From Opisthocomus hoazin (taxonomy: Eukaryota > Chordata > Aves > Opisthocomiformes > Opisthocomidae), in assembly GCF_030867145.1 (NCBI RefSeq), contig NC_134415.1, positions 22,608,417-22,672,416 on the forward strand: DNA of 64,000 bases, in the 5' to 3' direction. Of this stretch, positions 39,900 through 53,739 are shown piece after piece. A program made the position numbers and the translations under genes. The notes under the pieces were generated by a model. It did no database searches, was not told the origin of the DNA, and saw nothing but the letters and a program-made list of their open reading frames with translations. How positions within the stretch are numbered: the first letter of the stretch is position 1; the number at the start of each line of letters is the position of its first letter.

Positions 39900-41070
39900 A
39901 TGTCACCGCCGTGCCCGGGCTTTGCTGGAAACCGGCAGCCTCCCCGCACCCCGCACCCCCCCCACCCCCACCCCCGTTTTGTTCCAGGCAAAATAAACAT
40001 TTCGGAGGGGCTGGAGAAGGGGGCTATGCCAGAGGGGAGAGACAGCGGGAGGGAAGCGCTCCCCCCTGCTGCTCCCCGGCCCGCCGGCGGGGCTGTGCTC
40101 CGGGAGCCCGGCGGGTAGGGGCCGGGCCGGGCCGGGGGTGCTCCGGGGCGAGGGTCCCTGCCGCGGCGGGAGCGGGGCCGGGGGCGGCAGCGCGGGGCAG
40201 AGCGGAGCGGAGGGCTGTCGGGCCAGGCCTGCCGCACCGGCGGGTGCGGGGAAAGGGTCGGGGCTCCAGCCGGGGGGTGGCGGCGGCGGGCGGGAGCCGA
40301 GGGCCGGGAGGGGGAGGGGGGCTGTGCGGGCCGGGGGGCCGGGGCGCGGGGGCCGGGGGCCAGGTCTCTCCGCCGCGCAGGACCGTATTTTGCGGCAGAA
40401 ACTCTCTTGAGCGCAGACAATGGAGCGGGATGTTTACCGCGGGCGGGGAGACAATTAGCAATTCATCGGGAGAGATGTGTCACCCAAATGTCACGGGGAA
40501 GCTAACATGACATCTGTTTTAATGGCTCCGTGCTAATAAACTCCTCTCGAAGGGCGGCTTTGTGGGGACGTCAAAGATTATTTACAGAACGAGTCGGTTT
40601 CCGAGCGGGCTGAGGCGCCGTCGGTGGCGGCGGGAGCGCGGAGCGGCGGGGACTCGGCGGGGCGGGGGGGGGCCCGACGGCGAACGGGCACCGCGCCGCT
40701 CCCCCCGCACCCGCGTGCAGCTCCCCGGGCCCAGCCGGGCGGGCATCCCCGCCCCGGCACGGCCGGCGGTGCCTCGGCGGGAGCGGGGCGGCTGCTAGCG
40801 AGCGTCCCGGCCAGCCCGAGCGGACGTCCGCCCGCCCGCCTCCGGGGCTTGCCTGCTGCCCAGCTCCGCCGGGAAGCTGGGGGGCAGCCGGGAGGACCCA
40901 CCCGTCCCGGGGGCCGGGGTGAAGTTCCTCGAGGCCCCGGGGGAGCGACCGGGCTGGCACCGAGCGCCAGGTCCTGCGCCGTCGAGCGGGGCAGAAGGAC
41001 GCAGCAGCAGCCAAACGGGCAGGATCCTTTCAGAGCGGTCAGCGCAGCCCGGCTCGCTCACCAGCACGCA
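39900..41070. promoter_or_regulatory. CpG island pair downstream of SIX3
   Basis: Two dense CpG blocks (about 39,900-40,400 and 40,600-41,070) are separated by an AT-rich gap (about 40,420-40,600). Long open frames here on both strands arise from high GC and lack any family resemblance. Confidence 0.6.
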
Positions 41071-41279
41071 GTGGGGGGAGGCGGTTTAATTTCCCTCAAA
41101 TCCATCCGAATATTTTTATGTTCAGACTGTTGTTCAGACGGCGTGAAAGTGAAGGAGAGAGGGAAACCTTCTGAGCCTCTGGCCGTTGGCCTGTATTCTT
41201 GCGCCTCCTCGATTTTCCTGTTCTGTGAGGCCGGACTGGGGGGGGAGAATGGGAAATATGCAACTGCGCGTGCAAATAC

Positions 41280-41370
41280 GTTTGTGTGTATAAAAATAAA
41301 ACGCGTTTGTGAGTGTCTGTGTGTATATGTATGTACGTATACAAGTGCACGTGTTTGTCTGTCTGTAAGC
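41280..41370. repeat. TG/TA-rich microsatellite
   Basis: Imperfect alternating TG, TA and TCTG units about 90 bp long. Confidence 0.6.
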
Positions 41371-41559
41371 AGAACTGATACTGCACCTTGGTAAGACAGG
41401 CAGAGCAAGCCAGTCCGAAATGTCTTTACTGGGGCAAAACCGCCCTGTTGCAACAGCAGGTTCTTTCAAACCTGTCTTCGGCACTCATTAGTCGTCCAGA
41501 TCAAATACATTAATGGACAGCGAGAATGAAAATCGGCTGAGAACCGCCTGTCGTCCTTT

Positions 41560-42470
41560 CAAGGGCAACGAAAAGGCGGCACTGACACCGGGTCTGCAGG
41601 CAACAGCGCGCTCCGCAGCCTAGAGGGGGGGGGGGAGCGGGCCGGGGAGCCGGTGGGTAAGAGGAAAATTGCCATTGTCAGGAAAACTAACTGTAATTTT
41701 AGGTGGCCCACATCTGAGGGGAGTAAATAAGCCACGGGTCGTCTTTGCCTCCTCCTCTCTCCGGGGTTACTGCATTCCCAAAGCAACGGGGAGGGCAGGG
41801 GAGTGCCCCCCCAGGGGACAGAGCCGCCAGGCCGGGGAGCCCTCGCCCCCCCCCTTCCCCTGCTCCTACCGGCGCAGGGGGCGCGGGGGCGGCGGCTGCC
41901 CCCCCCCCCCCTCCCGCAGCCTGGCACCCCTCTCCCCGCTTCGTGACAAACCTCGGGGCGCGGATCCGCTTCCCCGGGCTCCGACGGCAGCGTAGGGGTC
42001 CTCCGGGGGAACCGCTCCGGCCGCTTCCTGGGGGGTGCGGAGGACGGTGTCCCGGGGGGCGGACGGACACATACACCCCCCAGAACCGTTCTACGTGCCC
42101 TTGGCTGACACCGACGTTCGCAGGTCTCCGCCCGCGCCCACCGACTCCGTGCGCCCGCCCCTGCGCCCGTCGCTTTTCGGGGGGAGCGGGGCAGGGTCCC
42201 CAGCCGCGGGCAGGGTCCCCAGCCGCTCCCCCCGCTCGCTCTCCCCGCGGCGCGGGGTGCCGGGCGGGGGCTGCGGGCCGCGGAGAGCAACGGGGAGCGT
42301 CCCCCGGGCCGGGGGGACGGCGGAGAGCGGGGAGCGGGGCCGGCACCGCCGCAGAGCCCCGCCGACGGCCGGCTGCCGAGGCCGGAGCGCCGGGAGCGGG
42401 GGGAGGCGGCCGAGGGATCCCGCTCTCCCTTCCAGCTACTTCCAGAGCTCGGGAGCCCCGTAAACAAAAT
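41560..42470. promoter_or_regulatory. CpG island
   Basis: A strong CpG island without a recognised exon. It includes a 19-bp tandem duplication (42,190-42,208 and 42,209-42,227, unit GGCAGGGTCCCCAGCCGC plus one base). Confidence 0.6.
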
Positions 42471-42489
42471 GCTCCCGCTATCTCCCGGC

Positions 42490-42930
42490 GCAGATAAGGC
42501 AAGAAGTGGCTTTCTTTAACAATATGATTGAAATGTTAGGGGTATGATGCCTCCTCGTTAGTAATATTGGCTTTGCATGCAGAGCACAATCCCATCCCTC
42601 TAGACTGCTTAGCCAAAACAGAGCGTAAACTCTGTAATTAGTAACGTGTTCCATCATTAAAGAGCCCTGCTGAGAATTTCTATTTAATAATGGTCTTAAA
42701 TTAGTTATGATGGTAAATACTCATCTGGAAATTCAACATCTAAAACCATCCACAATCTGGAAATGCTCCAGTGTTGCTGTAATCTCCCGTAACACAGAAA
42801 TGACTATCACGCTCAACCATCGCATTAGAAATTCGCCGCGCCGTTTGGTCTACGAATATACAGCGCGGATGTGTTAATTAGGTTAACCCGCACACTGTCT
42901 GCCTCACAAATATTTAGAAATAAACAATGG
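42490..42930. promoter_or_regulatory. Candidate enhancer block between CpG islands
   Basis: About 440 bp of AT-rich, repeat-free sequence is sharply bounded by CpG islands. It holds several TAAT homeodomain words, an HNF1-like inverted repeat GTTAA-N5-TTAAC (42,873-42,887) and a SOX-type ACAATGG (42,924-42,930). It has the look of conserved non-coding DNA, untested here. Confidence 0.4.
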
Positions 42931-42999
42931 AAGCTCCCTTTTAACACGATACCGCCGGGGAAGGGCGGGGAGGGGGGGCGGATTTGACTCTCGCCGTCG

Positions 43000-43330
43000 G
43001 AAAGTCTTTTGTTTTCAGAGAAGGGTGGGACTTACGGCCCCCTCGGGCCTACGCGTCCGCACCCACGGACAGGCCCCACGGGCACGCGCCCGCGCCCCCG
43101 CGGAGCGGCTCCCCGCCCCCCCCCCCCCCCCCCCCCGCAAAGCCAGCTCCCGCCGCTCGGGCGGGCCGAGTCCCACCGCGCTCTTTTTTGGGGGGTATTT
43201 CTCCCCCTTTTAAACCGCAGGCAGCTCGCACATCCTCCGCCGCGGCCCGAGCTTGGCCCCGGCAATCCGGCCCAGAGAGGTTCGAAAATAGTCCGTGGAG
43301 GCGCGCGGAAGAGGCAGCGAAGGAGTAGGT
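43000..43330. promoter_or_regulatory. CpG-rich block with poly-C run
   Basis: CpG-dense sequence containing 21 consecutive C at 43,116-43,136. It is followed by an AAAC/AAAT microsatellite at about 43,328-43,362. Confidence 0.5.
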
Positions 43331-44570
43331 AAACAAACAAACAAATAAACAAATAAATAAAGCTGGCTTCCCCCCCGACAGCACGTGGAACGAAAGTTTC
43401 GCAGATAGACCGTGAAGCGGGTATAAACAAGCCATTCAGGTACCCTTCTCCCCAGCGGGGATATAAAGGAAAGTTATTCGTAATAACGATAGAAAATCAG
43501 TAACTGAGACAGTTGGAGGTTGTGCTGGGATGGAAGCGAGGGGAGGGAAGAATCCTGCTGCATTTACCTAGACGTCTAAACGCTTATCCTCTCCAGTACT
43601 AACCTTTCATGTTTAATAAATGAATCTGCATTGCAGGGTTGGGTGGTTTCTTTTTTTTTTTTTTTTTTCTCCTCCGTGTGCCGGTTAGTTTTAAATCTGC
43701 GAGCACCACAAAGAGGCCGTGATCCCATCTGCCTATGATTCCAAATTAAAGTTCAAACGGGCGGCTTACGCGCTGTTGATCCTGTATCATAGCCTCTCGC
43801 GACCCTTCAATTACTATTTAATAGAATTACAGTGTAAAATCCCAATAGTCTTAAAGAATGTTTTATCACAGACTGAAGAGAGAGCATATACAGGCACCTC
43901 CAATGTTATTGAACTGTATTACTGACCTATTTAGATATTAAAAGGGAATATTCAGTGTTCTACAAGATATTACCAGAGCTACTTTAATCTGAAAACACGC
44001 GTATGTCTACGTAGATGCGTGTCCACACACGCACGTGGGTGTGCGTGTGGATGTTATATACACCAACTCAATCCCGTCGGCGGGTGCGCACAGCCACCCC
44101 GCGTGGGAGCGTGTGCTCACACGCGAACGCGTGTACCCGCACCCACGCAAACACCAGCGCTGCTCCGGGCCCGGGTGGAAATCGGTGCGTGCTGGTAAAC
44201 TGCCCTACTCCTTTATTGTTGTCGCCAGATGCTGCTAAGGAGGTTATTCCAGCAGGAAAGCAATTTTTTCCTCCACTCGTTGAAAAAATACTATTTAATT
44301 GACCTTATTATTAAATGAACTTCCCCTAATGATGTTTCTATGGGACAAAAAAGCAAATATTTGCAGTAGAGCTAAATCTCTCTCTAATAGCTAGGACTGG
44401 ATTTAAAGTCCGTCGCAGTCTGGCTTTAGATACTGCAGATCTCGACTTCCAGTGCAGTTTTCTTCTTTCTTTTTCGACCTGTTCGGCAAAGGACCTGCCT
44501 GCAGCGGGGCGAGCCCATCCTGCCCCTTCGAACCAGAGACTTCCAGATATTTACATCTACCCCTCCGTTA
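43331..44570. other. AT-rich stretch downstream of SIX3, no gene seen
   Basis: Non-coding. AT-rich parts at about 43,440-43,990 and 44,270-44,420 carry homeodomain words such as TTATTATTAAATG, and a CG/CA-rich stretch lies at about 44,010-44,160. No exon was recognised. Confidence 0.5.
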
Positions 44571-44579
44571 TTCATCACT

Positions 44580-45720
44580 ATCTTGCGTCTTTCTCCTCTC
44601 GTAGACCCCGAGGTGCCGCCCTGGAAGCCTCCCGGTCAGAAAACACTTTGCTTCCGAAATAAAAAAGAACGGCGCCGAAAACAAAACCTCGCAGCCCTCC
44701 CTCCCCCAGACACAGCAACGCAGATCCCTTCGGTACCGTTTAACCACAGCCATCTCCCCACTGCCCCTGCCCTTTGTCGCGACCGTGCCGGGGAGAGTAT
44801 TTCGCGCGGTGGTCGGTAACAGCCTCGGTGCTTCCTCTTCCCAAGTCTTCCTCCCCCCTCCCTTCCCCGCCTTCCCCATCCCTTGGTCGGTTTGCAACTG
44901 GATGCTCTGGTCCGTTTCCCCCGGTTTTATCCACCACTGACGGGCTCCCGCGTAGCGGGGCTCTCTGCGGGGCGGCTGCAGGCCGCGGGTGCGGGTGCCC
45001 GTCCGCACGCCCGCGTGCGTGTGCTTGCGCCCCGGCAAAGGGCGATGTTTGCCTGTCCTCTCCCTCCACGCGGAATCCAGGCCAGCGCGGTGTGGAGCTC
45101 GATAAGAAGCTGCATGAATAAACACGAATAGCAAGTTGTGCTCAGCTAACCGAGGAAATCAGAGCAACACCCGGGCACCAACGTCCACGGTTCTTTTCAC
45201 TCCGGGCCGGGGCGGTAACCTCGTCAGGGGATGCTAAAAATTAAGGGCAACGGGCAAGCGGATTGAAGCCCCTCGAAAAGGCGGCTGTAACCGATCGGGC
45301 AGGGGGAGCTGGGGGCGATGGCAGCCCACCCCCGGGGCGCGGGGGCCCCGGCGACACACAAAGGACTCTCAGCCCCGCTGCAGGGCTCGGACCGGCCCCT
45401 CGGGCAGCGGCAGCGGGGCGGGAGGGAGGCAGGAGGGTCACTCCGGGGGTCCTCAGCCCCCCACGCCGGAGTGTACCCACGCTCGTGGGGCCGCAACACG
45501 GGGCTCGTCGTGGCTGAAGGCAGCGGTGCGGCCCCACGATGGGGGCATGGAGGGGGTGGGGGGTGACTGACGCCTCCGGACTGCTCCCGGGACCGGGTGG
45601 TCTCGGCCCGGCTTCCGACGGGCGGGGCGGCGGGCGGGGGGCTGGGGAGCGGGGCCGCCCGGGCTGCGGGCTGCCGGGCGCCGGCCATCTGCCTCCCCTC
45701 CGCAGGCCTGCGCTTAAATA
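44580..45720. promoter_or_regulatory. CpG island complex downstream of SIX3
   Basis: Two adjoining CpG-rich blocks (about 44,580-45,120 and 45,180-45,720). No exon or interspersed repeat was recognised. Confidence 0.55.
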
Positions 45721-45859
45721 TTGATCAAACGCACTTCAGCTTCCGAGTAATTTCATCTTAATCAACGGCCGAGCCGGGCGCGGATAATAAACTCGTGCTG
45801 GAGAGGGGCCGTCGATAACACTCGGCCGGGGGCGGGGAGGGGGCAGCCCTCCGGTTTGG

Positions 45860-46070
45860 CGGGGCTCGATAGGCCCTATCTTCCTGGGGCAGATGGACTT
45901 AGAGGGTGAGGAGGCTTAAACGCTGCTTTTCATAGATTTACACCTCAATCAGCCATTCAAGTTTTTAATGCAAATCCTAAAAAAAAAAACCCAAGCCCGT
46001 CATTTATCCATCACGGAGCCCGGCTTTGAATCCGCGTATCATTAGCTGCGCCCTCGGCATCCCGAAACCG
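45860..46070. promoter_or_regulatory. Candidate enhancer block with POU octamer
   Basis: A perfect octamer ATGCAAAT lies at 45,968-45,975, with ATTAGC and other homeodomain words nearby, between two CpG islands. POU/SOX control of SIX3 is plausible; this is motif inference only. Confidence 0.35.
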
Positions 46071-46079
46071 GGCAGGCAC

Positions 46080-47480
46080 CGGCGCTCGCCTAGGGGTGGG
46101 ATGGAGTGGGCCCCCCACTCCCGGCCGCCCCGCACGACGGCCCGCGGGCTGCGGGGGGAAGGCGGACCCCCTCGGCGGGGCCGGGGCAGCCCGCTACTCC
46201 GGGTTTGGGCCGGGGTCCCGGCGAAAGGGGTGGCTGGCGGGGGCCGGGGGGTGGCAAAAGGCGCGGGAGCGAGGGCCCTGCCTGAGAGGCTGGAGCCGGA
46301 GGCCGGGTGCGGGGGAGGGGGGGGAGGCTAAAGGCGGTCTCCGGCCTCCCCGCACGGCCGCGGCACGACGGGGCGTGCTGCTGGAGGCTGGATCGGAGGG
46401 AGGAAAAATCCAAACCTATCAGCGTAAGGCTCAGCTGAGGTAGATTATTGCTGCCGGCTTGACGCCTGCTGGCTGCAGCTTCCAGAGGCGAAAACGAAGC
46501 AAGAGAAAGAAAGAAAGAAAGAAAGGAAGAAGAATAAAAAAACAAATCCCAAACTTTCAAGCCTCTGAATCCTTTCAGGTATTAAATCCCGTTAAAAATA
46601 AAGCAGGATGAGAACGACACTCCTACCAGCGAGGAGCAGAAACCTGGCGCTTAAAAGAGACGTAGCGGCGTAGCAGATCGCCTTCCTACCCAGGCCCGGC
46701 GGGGACTGGCAGGGCCGGGATTTTCTCCCGGGAAGGCCTCGCTGCCGGGGGAGGGAAAGAGCAGCCCGGGCTCAAGCGTGACACCCGTGCGAGGGTGCCG
46801 GCCACTGGCGAGACTTTTATCCCCTCCTGGGTAATATTTCTGCCCCTCTAAAAGCCGCGTGGGGGAGGGGAAGAACTGGGTCCATCACACCAGCCACTTT
46901 CTCCCACCCACGCGGAACATGGGAGCCCCATTTTCTGTGCTCCCCCCGCCCAAGCAATCCCCGTCCACTCCGGTTTCCCAGGACCGGGCGTTGTTTACTT
47001 TTAACCCCCCACCCACCCACTCGTGTTGGTGCAGGAGCAGTGACGGCGCCGGGGCTGCCCGTGGGGCCGCGCATTGAGCGAAACCCACGGAGCTGGGGGT
47101 GGGGGCTGAGGGGTGAGCCCCGACGGGGTGGGCACTGCTCGGGCCGCCCGTGCCCTTCCCCGCCGCGGCTCCCGCGGGGAAAAGGAGGAGAAATCCTCTC
47201 CCATGCAGGTCTCCGCGGCCCTGCGCGGAAACTCGTCCCTGCTGCGGCCGGGGGGGGGTGTGTCTCACGGCGGGGGACCCGTCCCCTTCGCTGCGCGCAC
47301 ACGCGCGGATTTTTCCTCGGGGGCACCAAAGGTGTGTGAACGTGTTCGCACGCCAGCTTGTTCCCTGACACCACCCGTTGGGGGCTTGCCCCAAAGTCTC
47401 ACGCCCCGGGGGGTTCCCCCGGCGGCCTCTTGGGGCGGGGGGAAGCGTCCTAAGGCTCTCCGCAAACCCACCTCGCACTT
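46080..47480. promoter_or_regulatory. CpG island complex
   Basis: CpG-dense segments at about 46,080-46,430 and 46,680-47,480, separated by an AT-richer gap with a GAAA microsatellite (about 46,500-46,530). No exon was recognised. Confidence 0.55.
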
Positions 47481-47694
47481 CCCAAAAAAAGGGAAAGGGG
47501 GAAAGAGGGCTCTGGCAGCACCGAGGTAGATCGGAAGCCCAAATTAGTTGGGAAACGCTCAGGAAACTCCAGGCGCGTTTCTCCCTAAACCCCTGGTAAG
47601 TTTCAAAACCGTATTTTCAAGTAAAAACAAGTTTAGAATTTACCTCTCGTTAATTTGCGTCTGAATAATCTGCCCAGGGCAAAGCAAAACGTTA

Positions 47695-47755
47695 AAGAAA
47701 AAAAAGAAAAAAAAAAAAAAAGAAAGAAAAAGGGGGAAAAAAAGAAAGAAAGATG
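47695..47755. repeat. A/G-rich simple repeat
   Basis: Poly-A interrupted by G, of the GAAA type, about 60 bp long. Confidence 0.8.
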
Positions 47756-47756
47756 C

Positions 47757-47880
47757 TGAAATACTGTTAGTCATGCAAATAAAGGCTTCTTTCAGCACAT
47801 TACAATATACTCCGGATTCGAGGGGAGGAGCCGCCGCCCGATTAGGGCGAGGAGTTTATGTTTTTATTTTCCTTTAAAGC
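47757..47880. promoter_or_regulatory. Candidate regulatory block with POU octamer
   Basis: A second perfect octamer ATGCAAAT lies at 47,773-47,780, within an AT-rich strip between a simple repeat and a CpG island. Confidence 0.3.
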
Positions 47881-47899
47881 TGCAAAACAAATCCCGAAA

Positions 47900-48230
47900 T
47901 GTCCTAACCGCTCTCTGCAGACACCCGGCCCCGCGGACCGGCGTCAGGGGGAAGCCTTTCAGCTCGGAGGCCGCGAAAAAACGACCGGGGAGCGGGGGGG
48001 GGTTAAAACGCTGGAGCCCGCGGCGGCGGAGGGGGCCGGAGGGGCAGGGCGGTGCCCCCCGCCCCAACCCCGCGCCCCCGCCGCCCCGCAGCCCCGCTGC
48101 CCCCCCAGACCTCCGGGGTGCACCCCCCGAGCCGAGCCGAGCCCGGGCGGGCGGGAGGCGTGGCGGGGCAGGGAGTGGGGCGAGGCGCCCACGGAGAGGG
48201 GGAGGGGGCCGTGTTTTTCCGTGGCGGACA
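47900..48230. promoter_or_regulatory. CpG island closest to the 3' end of SIX3
   Basis: A dense CpG block about 1.4 kb beyond the SIX3 stop. No exon was recognised. Confidence 0.55.
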
Positions 48231-48234
48231 AAAA

Positions 48235-48989
48235 CACCAACATCGCTGGGTAGATAAGAAAATGGAATACTGTATTTGATTTAGAAAGTTTGTACATATA
48301 GATAAACACGCAGTTAAGGAAACAATAGTTTAAGCGTCCTACGTGGAGTTTAAGAAGAGACCCCCCAAAGCTGCTATGAAATACTCAAAATAGCTTTTGC
48401 ATAAGATAACTACAGTTGCACCCTAAGCTTTTTTTTTCTTTTTCTTTTTTTTTTTTTCTATCGCTGAGGTCCCTTTTGAAAACCTAGCACGTCAGATCTT
48501 GACAGCTAAGTTTGTGCAAGGAACACCGAGTCAAGGAAAATAAAAAGGAGAGAGAGAAAAGGTGGGAGGGAGATAGACGGGGTGGGGGGGGGGAAGAAAG
48601 AATAGAGCAAATATCATATACAAGCATTTCTACACATATATTACAAACTGGGAAAATGACCGCATCATTAAGATATACATAATTCATATAAAATTTTGAA
48701 ATAAAAATAAAAATCTGTTACAGTCATAACTATTCTTTTTCCACATTTATAACCAGTACCCACACAGGCAGTGACAGAAGTGTAGAAAAAAAGGTGCTTA
48801 CGAATAAATGATTGTCTGCTGAACAAAAAAACAGAAAATCGCATCTTGGCTGGACCATCACTTGGACTTAAAAAAAGAAAAAAAGAAAAAACAAAACAAA
48901 AAACAGAGAGAGGGAGAGGGAGCGAGAAAGAGAGAGAGACAGGACCAACAAAAAGGCGATAAACATTTGTTATTTCCCTCTTCAAGGAG
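48235..48989. other. AT-rich region just beyond the probable SIX3 3' end
   Basis: T- and A-rich tracts (about 48,428-48,460) and purine-rich microsatellites (about 48,540-48,600 and 48,860-48,945). It could still be SIX3 3' UTR if a distal poly(A) site is used. Confidence 0.45.
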
Positions 48990-49008
48990 TTCCTTTTTGA
49001 TTTTTTTT

Positions 49009-49014
49009 TTTATT
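49009..49014 (-). terminator. Candidate poly(A) signal AATAAA for SIX3
   Basis: The canonical AATAAA on the minus strand, 573 bp downstream of the stop, lies within an A-rich run. It is the best match to the consensus hexamer in the likely 3' UTR. Confidence 0.35.
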
Positions 49015-49112
49015 TTTTGCGTTTTGTACAAATTCGATCGGAGTTTGCGTTTGTTTGTCTGGTTTCTGTTTGTTTTCCTTTACTATAGAGAATAATTTTT
49101 CCCAGATACAAA

Positions 49113-49118
49113 TTTAAT
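49113..49118 (-). terminator. Candidate poly(A) signal ATTAAA for SIX3
   Basis: ATTAAA reads on the minus strand 469 bp downstream of the SIX3 stop. It is the first plausible hexamer after the stop, but no cleavage site is proven. Confidence 0.35.
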
Positions 49119-49586
49119 CATCATCATCATGCAAGTGGGTGAAATGCGTCCATGGAAAAGCGCAAAGGAGAAATCGTGCTTGTCCTAAAAAGAATACAAT
49201 TGTCACTTTTGCTTTGTTTTTTTTTTTGTTTGTGTTTTTTTTCTTTTTATATATATAATAATTATTATTTCCCGCGCCCCCCCCCCCGCCCCCCGCCCCC
49301 GCTGCAGCACCAGCGTTTGTGACTGTTGAAGTTTTAGCTCCATCTCTTGGTGGTGGTGTTGGCTGACGGTGGTGGTGGTGGGTTCTCTGATCCCTGTCTG
49401 TTTGTTTGCTATTCTGTTTGGGTCGGGTTTGGCCTTTGCTTTCCTCCTGGCCGTGTGCGTGCGTGCGTGCGTGTGTGCGGCCCGAGCCTGGGTTGCCCCG
49501 GTTTGTTTTGCTCGGGTCGGGGAGAGGGTGCTCGGCTGTTTGGATTTGGATTTTTGTTTGTTTGTTTGTTTGTTTGTTTTCCGATA

Positions 49587-52843
<3,257 letters not shown>

Positions 52844-52871
52844 GGGATGACCGGGGAGAGGGGGAGGCGGA

Positions 52872-52958
52872 TCACGGAGAAAAGAAAGAAAGGGAGGAAG
52901 AAGGGAGGAAGGGGCTCACGCACCGCGCACGCATCCACGCCCGCACCCGCAGCCACAT
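52872..52958 (-). other. Upstream ORF in the SIX3 5' leader (28 codons)
   Basis: An ATG at 52,958-52,956 opens a 28-residue frame (MWLRVRAW followed by MRARCV...), with a second in-frame ATG at 52,934. It ends at TGA 52,874-52,872, 28 nt before the SIX3 start and out of frame with it. It matters only if transcription begins above 52,958, which is likely but unproven. I do not claim a functional peptide. Confidence 0.4.
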
Positions 52959-52970
52959 AGAGGCGCGGGG

Positions 52971-53048
52971 GCACACACGCACACGCGCGGACACACGCGC
53001 GCCCGGCGCGCGCACACACACACGCACACGCGCGCACTCACGCACACC
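52971..53048. repeat. Alternating purine-pyrimidine (AC/GC)n tract in SIX3 leader/promoter
   Basis: About 78 bp of nearly uninterrupted alternating CA and CG steps. Such sequences are prone to left-handed Z-DNA under negative supercoiling. It lies 128-205 bp upstream of the ATG. Confidence 0.85.
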
Positions 53049-53216
53049 CGGCCCCGCGCCGCCGCCGAGTCGGGATTCAGTGATTCAGCGGCAATCGCCC
53101 TAATGACAACAGCCTCATAATATCGCCCCTAAATCCACGGTGAGTGCGGCGCTGAAACATTTTGTTTCGCTTTTCTATTGGTCTTCCGAGTGTCGTTGTG
53201 GCGTTGCCATGGCAGC

Positions 53217-53247
53217 CCCTGCCAATCACTGTCAGCCCTGCCAATCA
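53217..53247. promoter_or_regulatory. Direct repeat carrying two CCAAT boxes
   Basis: The 12-mer CCCTGCCAATCA occurs at 53,217-53,228 and again at 53,236-53,247, so the copies start 19 bp apart, or about two helical turns. A third CCAAT in the opposite sense lies at 53,181-53,177. This suggests NF-Y-type binding between SIX3 and any divergent transcript. Confidence 0.5.
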
Positions 53248-53439
53248 TTACGGAGTACGTAAGGAAGGTTTTTACCACTTCGCCCGAACGCGCGGGGGGG
53301 GAGGGAAGAGGGGCGGTTGGTGGAAAAGCCTGTGGGGTTTTTTTCCTCCTCCCCCCCCCCGTCTTCGCAACTCCTAATCTCAGCACTTCCCCTTCTCCCT
53401 GTCTCTCCCCCCCCCCCCCCTTTCCACACCCCTCCTAAA

Positions 53440-53640
53440 TAAGGGATCAAATAGTGCGAAAAGCAGTGTGCACATATTTGTTGAATGGGATGAGCAATTA
53501 GAGGGTGGAATATTATTGTGATCTTAACGAGCCTCGTTAAAGCTAAAGGAGATATGGGGGGAAAGTAAATGGGCCAGGCTGGGATACGCGTTCGGATAAA
53601 GGGCTCCTAACTGAGACAATTTACACATGATTTGCACGTA
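53440..53640. promoter_or_regulatory. AT-rich upstream block of SIX3
   Basis: About 600-800 bp upstream of the ATG, a repeat-free AT-rich block separates the promoter island from the next CpG block. It contains AATTAGAGG and other homeodomain words. It is a candidate proximal enhancer. Confidence 0.3.
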
Positions 53641-53739
53641 GTTTCACTTCATTCTGCCTATCTGAGCACTAATAGTGCCGGGGAAGAAAAGAAAGATGAG
53701 ATCATTAGACCCATCCTCACGCCGGCGACCCTCCCAGAA

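Larger units (their letters stand above)
48990..49586 (-). other. SIX3: SIX3 3' UTR (extent inferred)
   Basis: Directly after the stop there is an AAAC-type repeat (plus strand GTTT, about 49,540-49,580), then a GC-rich stretch with a poly-C run on the plus strand (about 49,271-49,300). Candidate polyadenylation signals on the minus strand are ATTAAA at 49,118-49,113 and AATAAA at 49,014-49,009. Which one is used cannot be decided from sequence. The 3' UTR could also run further, through the AT-rich block down to about 48,250. Confidence 0.5.
52844..53260 (-). promoter_or_regulatory. SIX3: SIX3 5' UTR and proximal promoter region
   Basis: This is CpG-rich sequence directly upstream of the SIX3 ATG, without a clear TATA box. 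It holds a short upstream ORF (52,958-52,872), an alternating purine-pyrimidine tract (52,971-53,048) and three CCAAT boxes: one on the minus strand at 53,181-53,177, and two on the plus strand at 53,222-53,226 and 53,241-53,245. The last two lie in a repeated 12-bp word. The transcription start site is not determinable from sequence, so the outer limit is a judgement. Confidence 0.6.

Noticed and set aside
41559..42502. Several 250-300 codon frames on both strands of the CpG island
   Set aside because: They overlap in multiple frames, are dominated by Pro/Arg/Gly/Ala as expected from GC-rich DNA, and match no family.
1..48000. Search for SIX2, the expected neighbour of SIX3
   Set aside because: No second SIX-domain or homeodomain coding sequence is present. 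SIX2 must lie outside the window if synteny holds.
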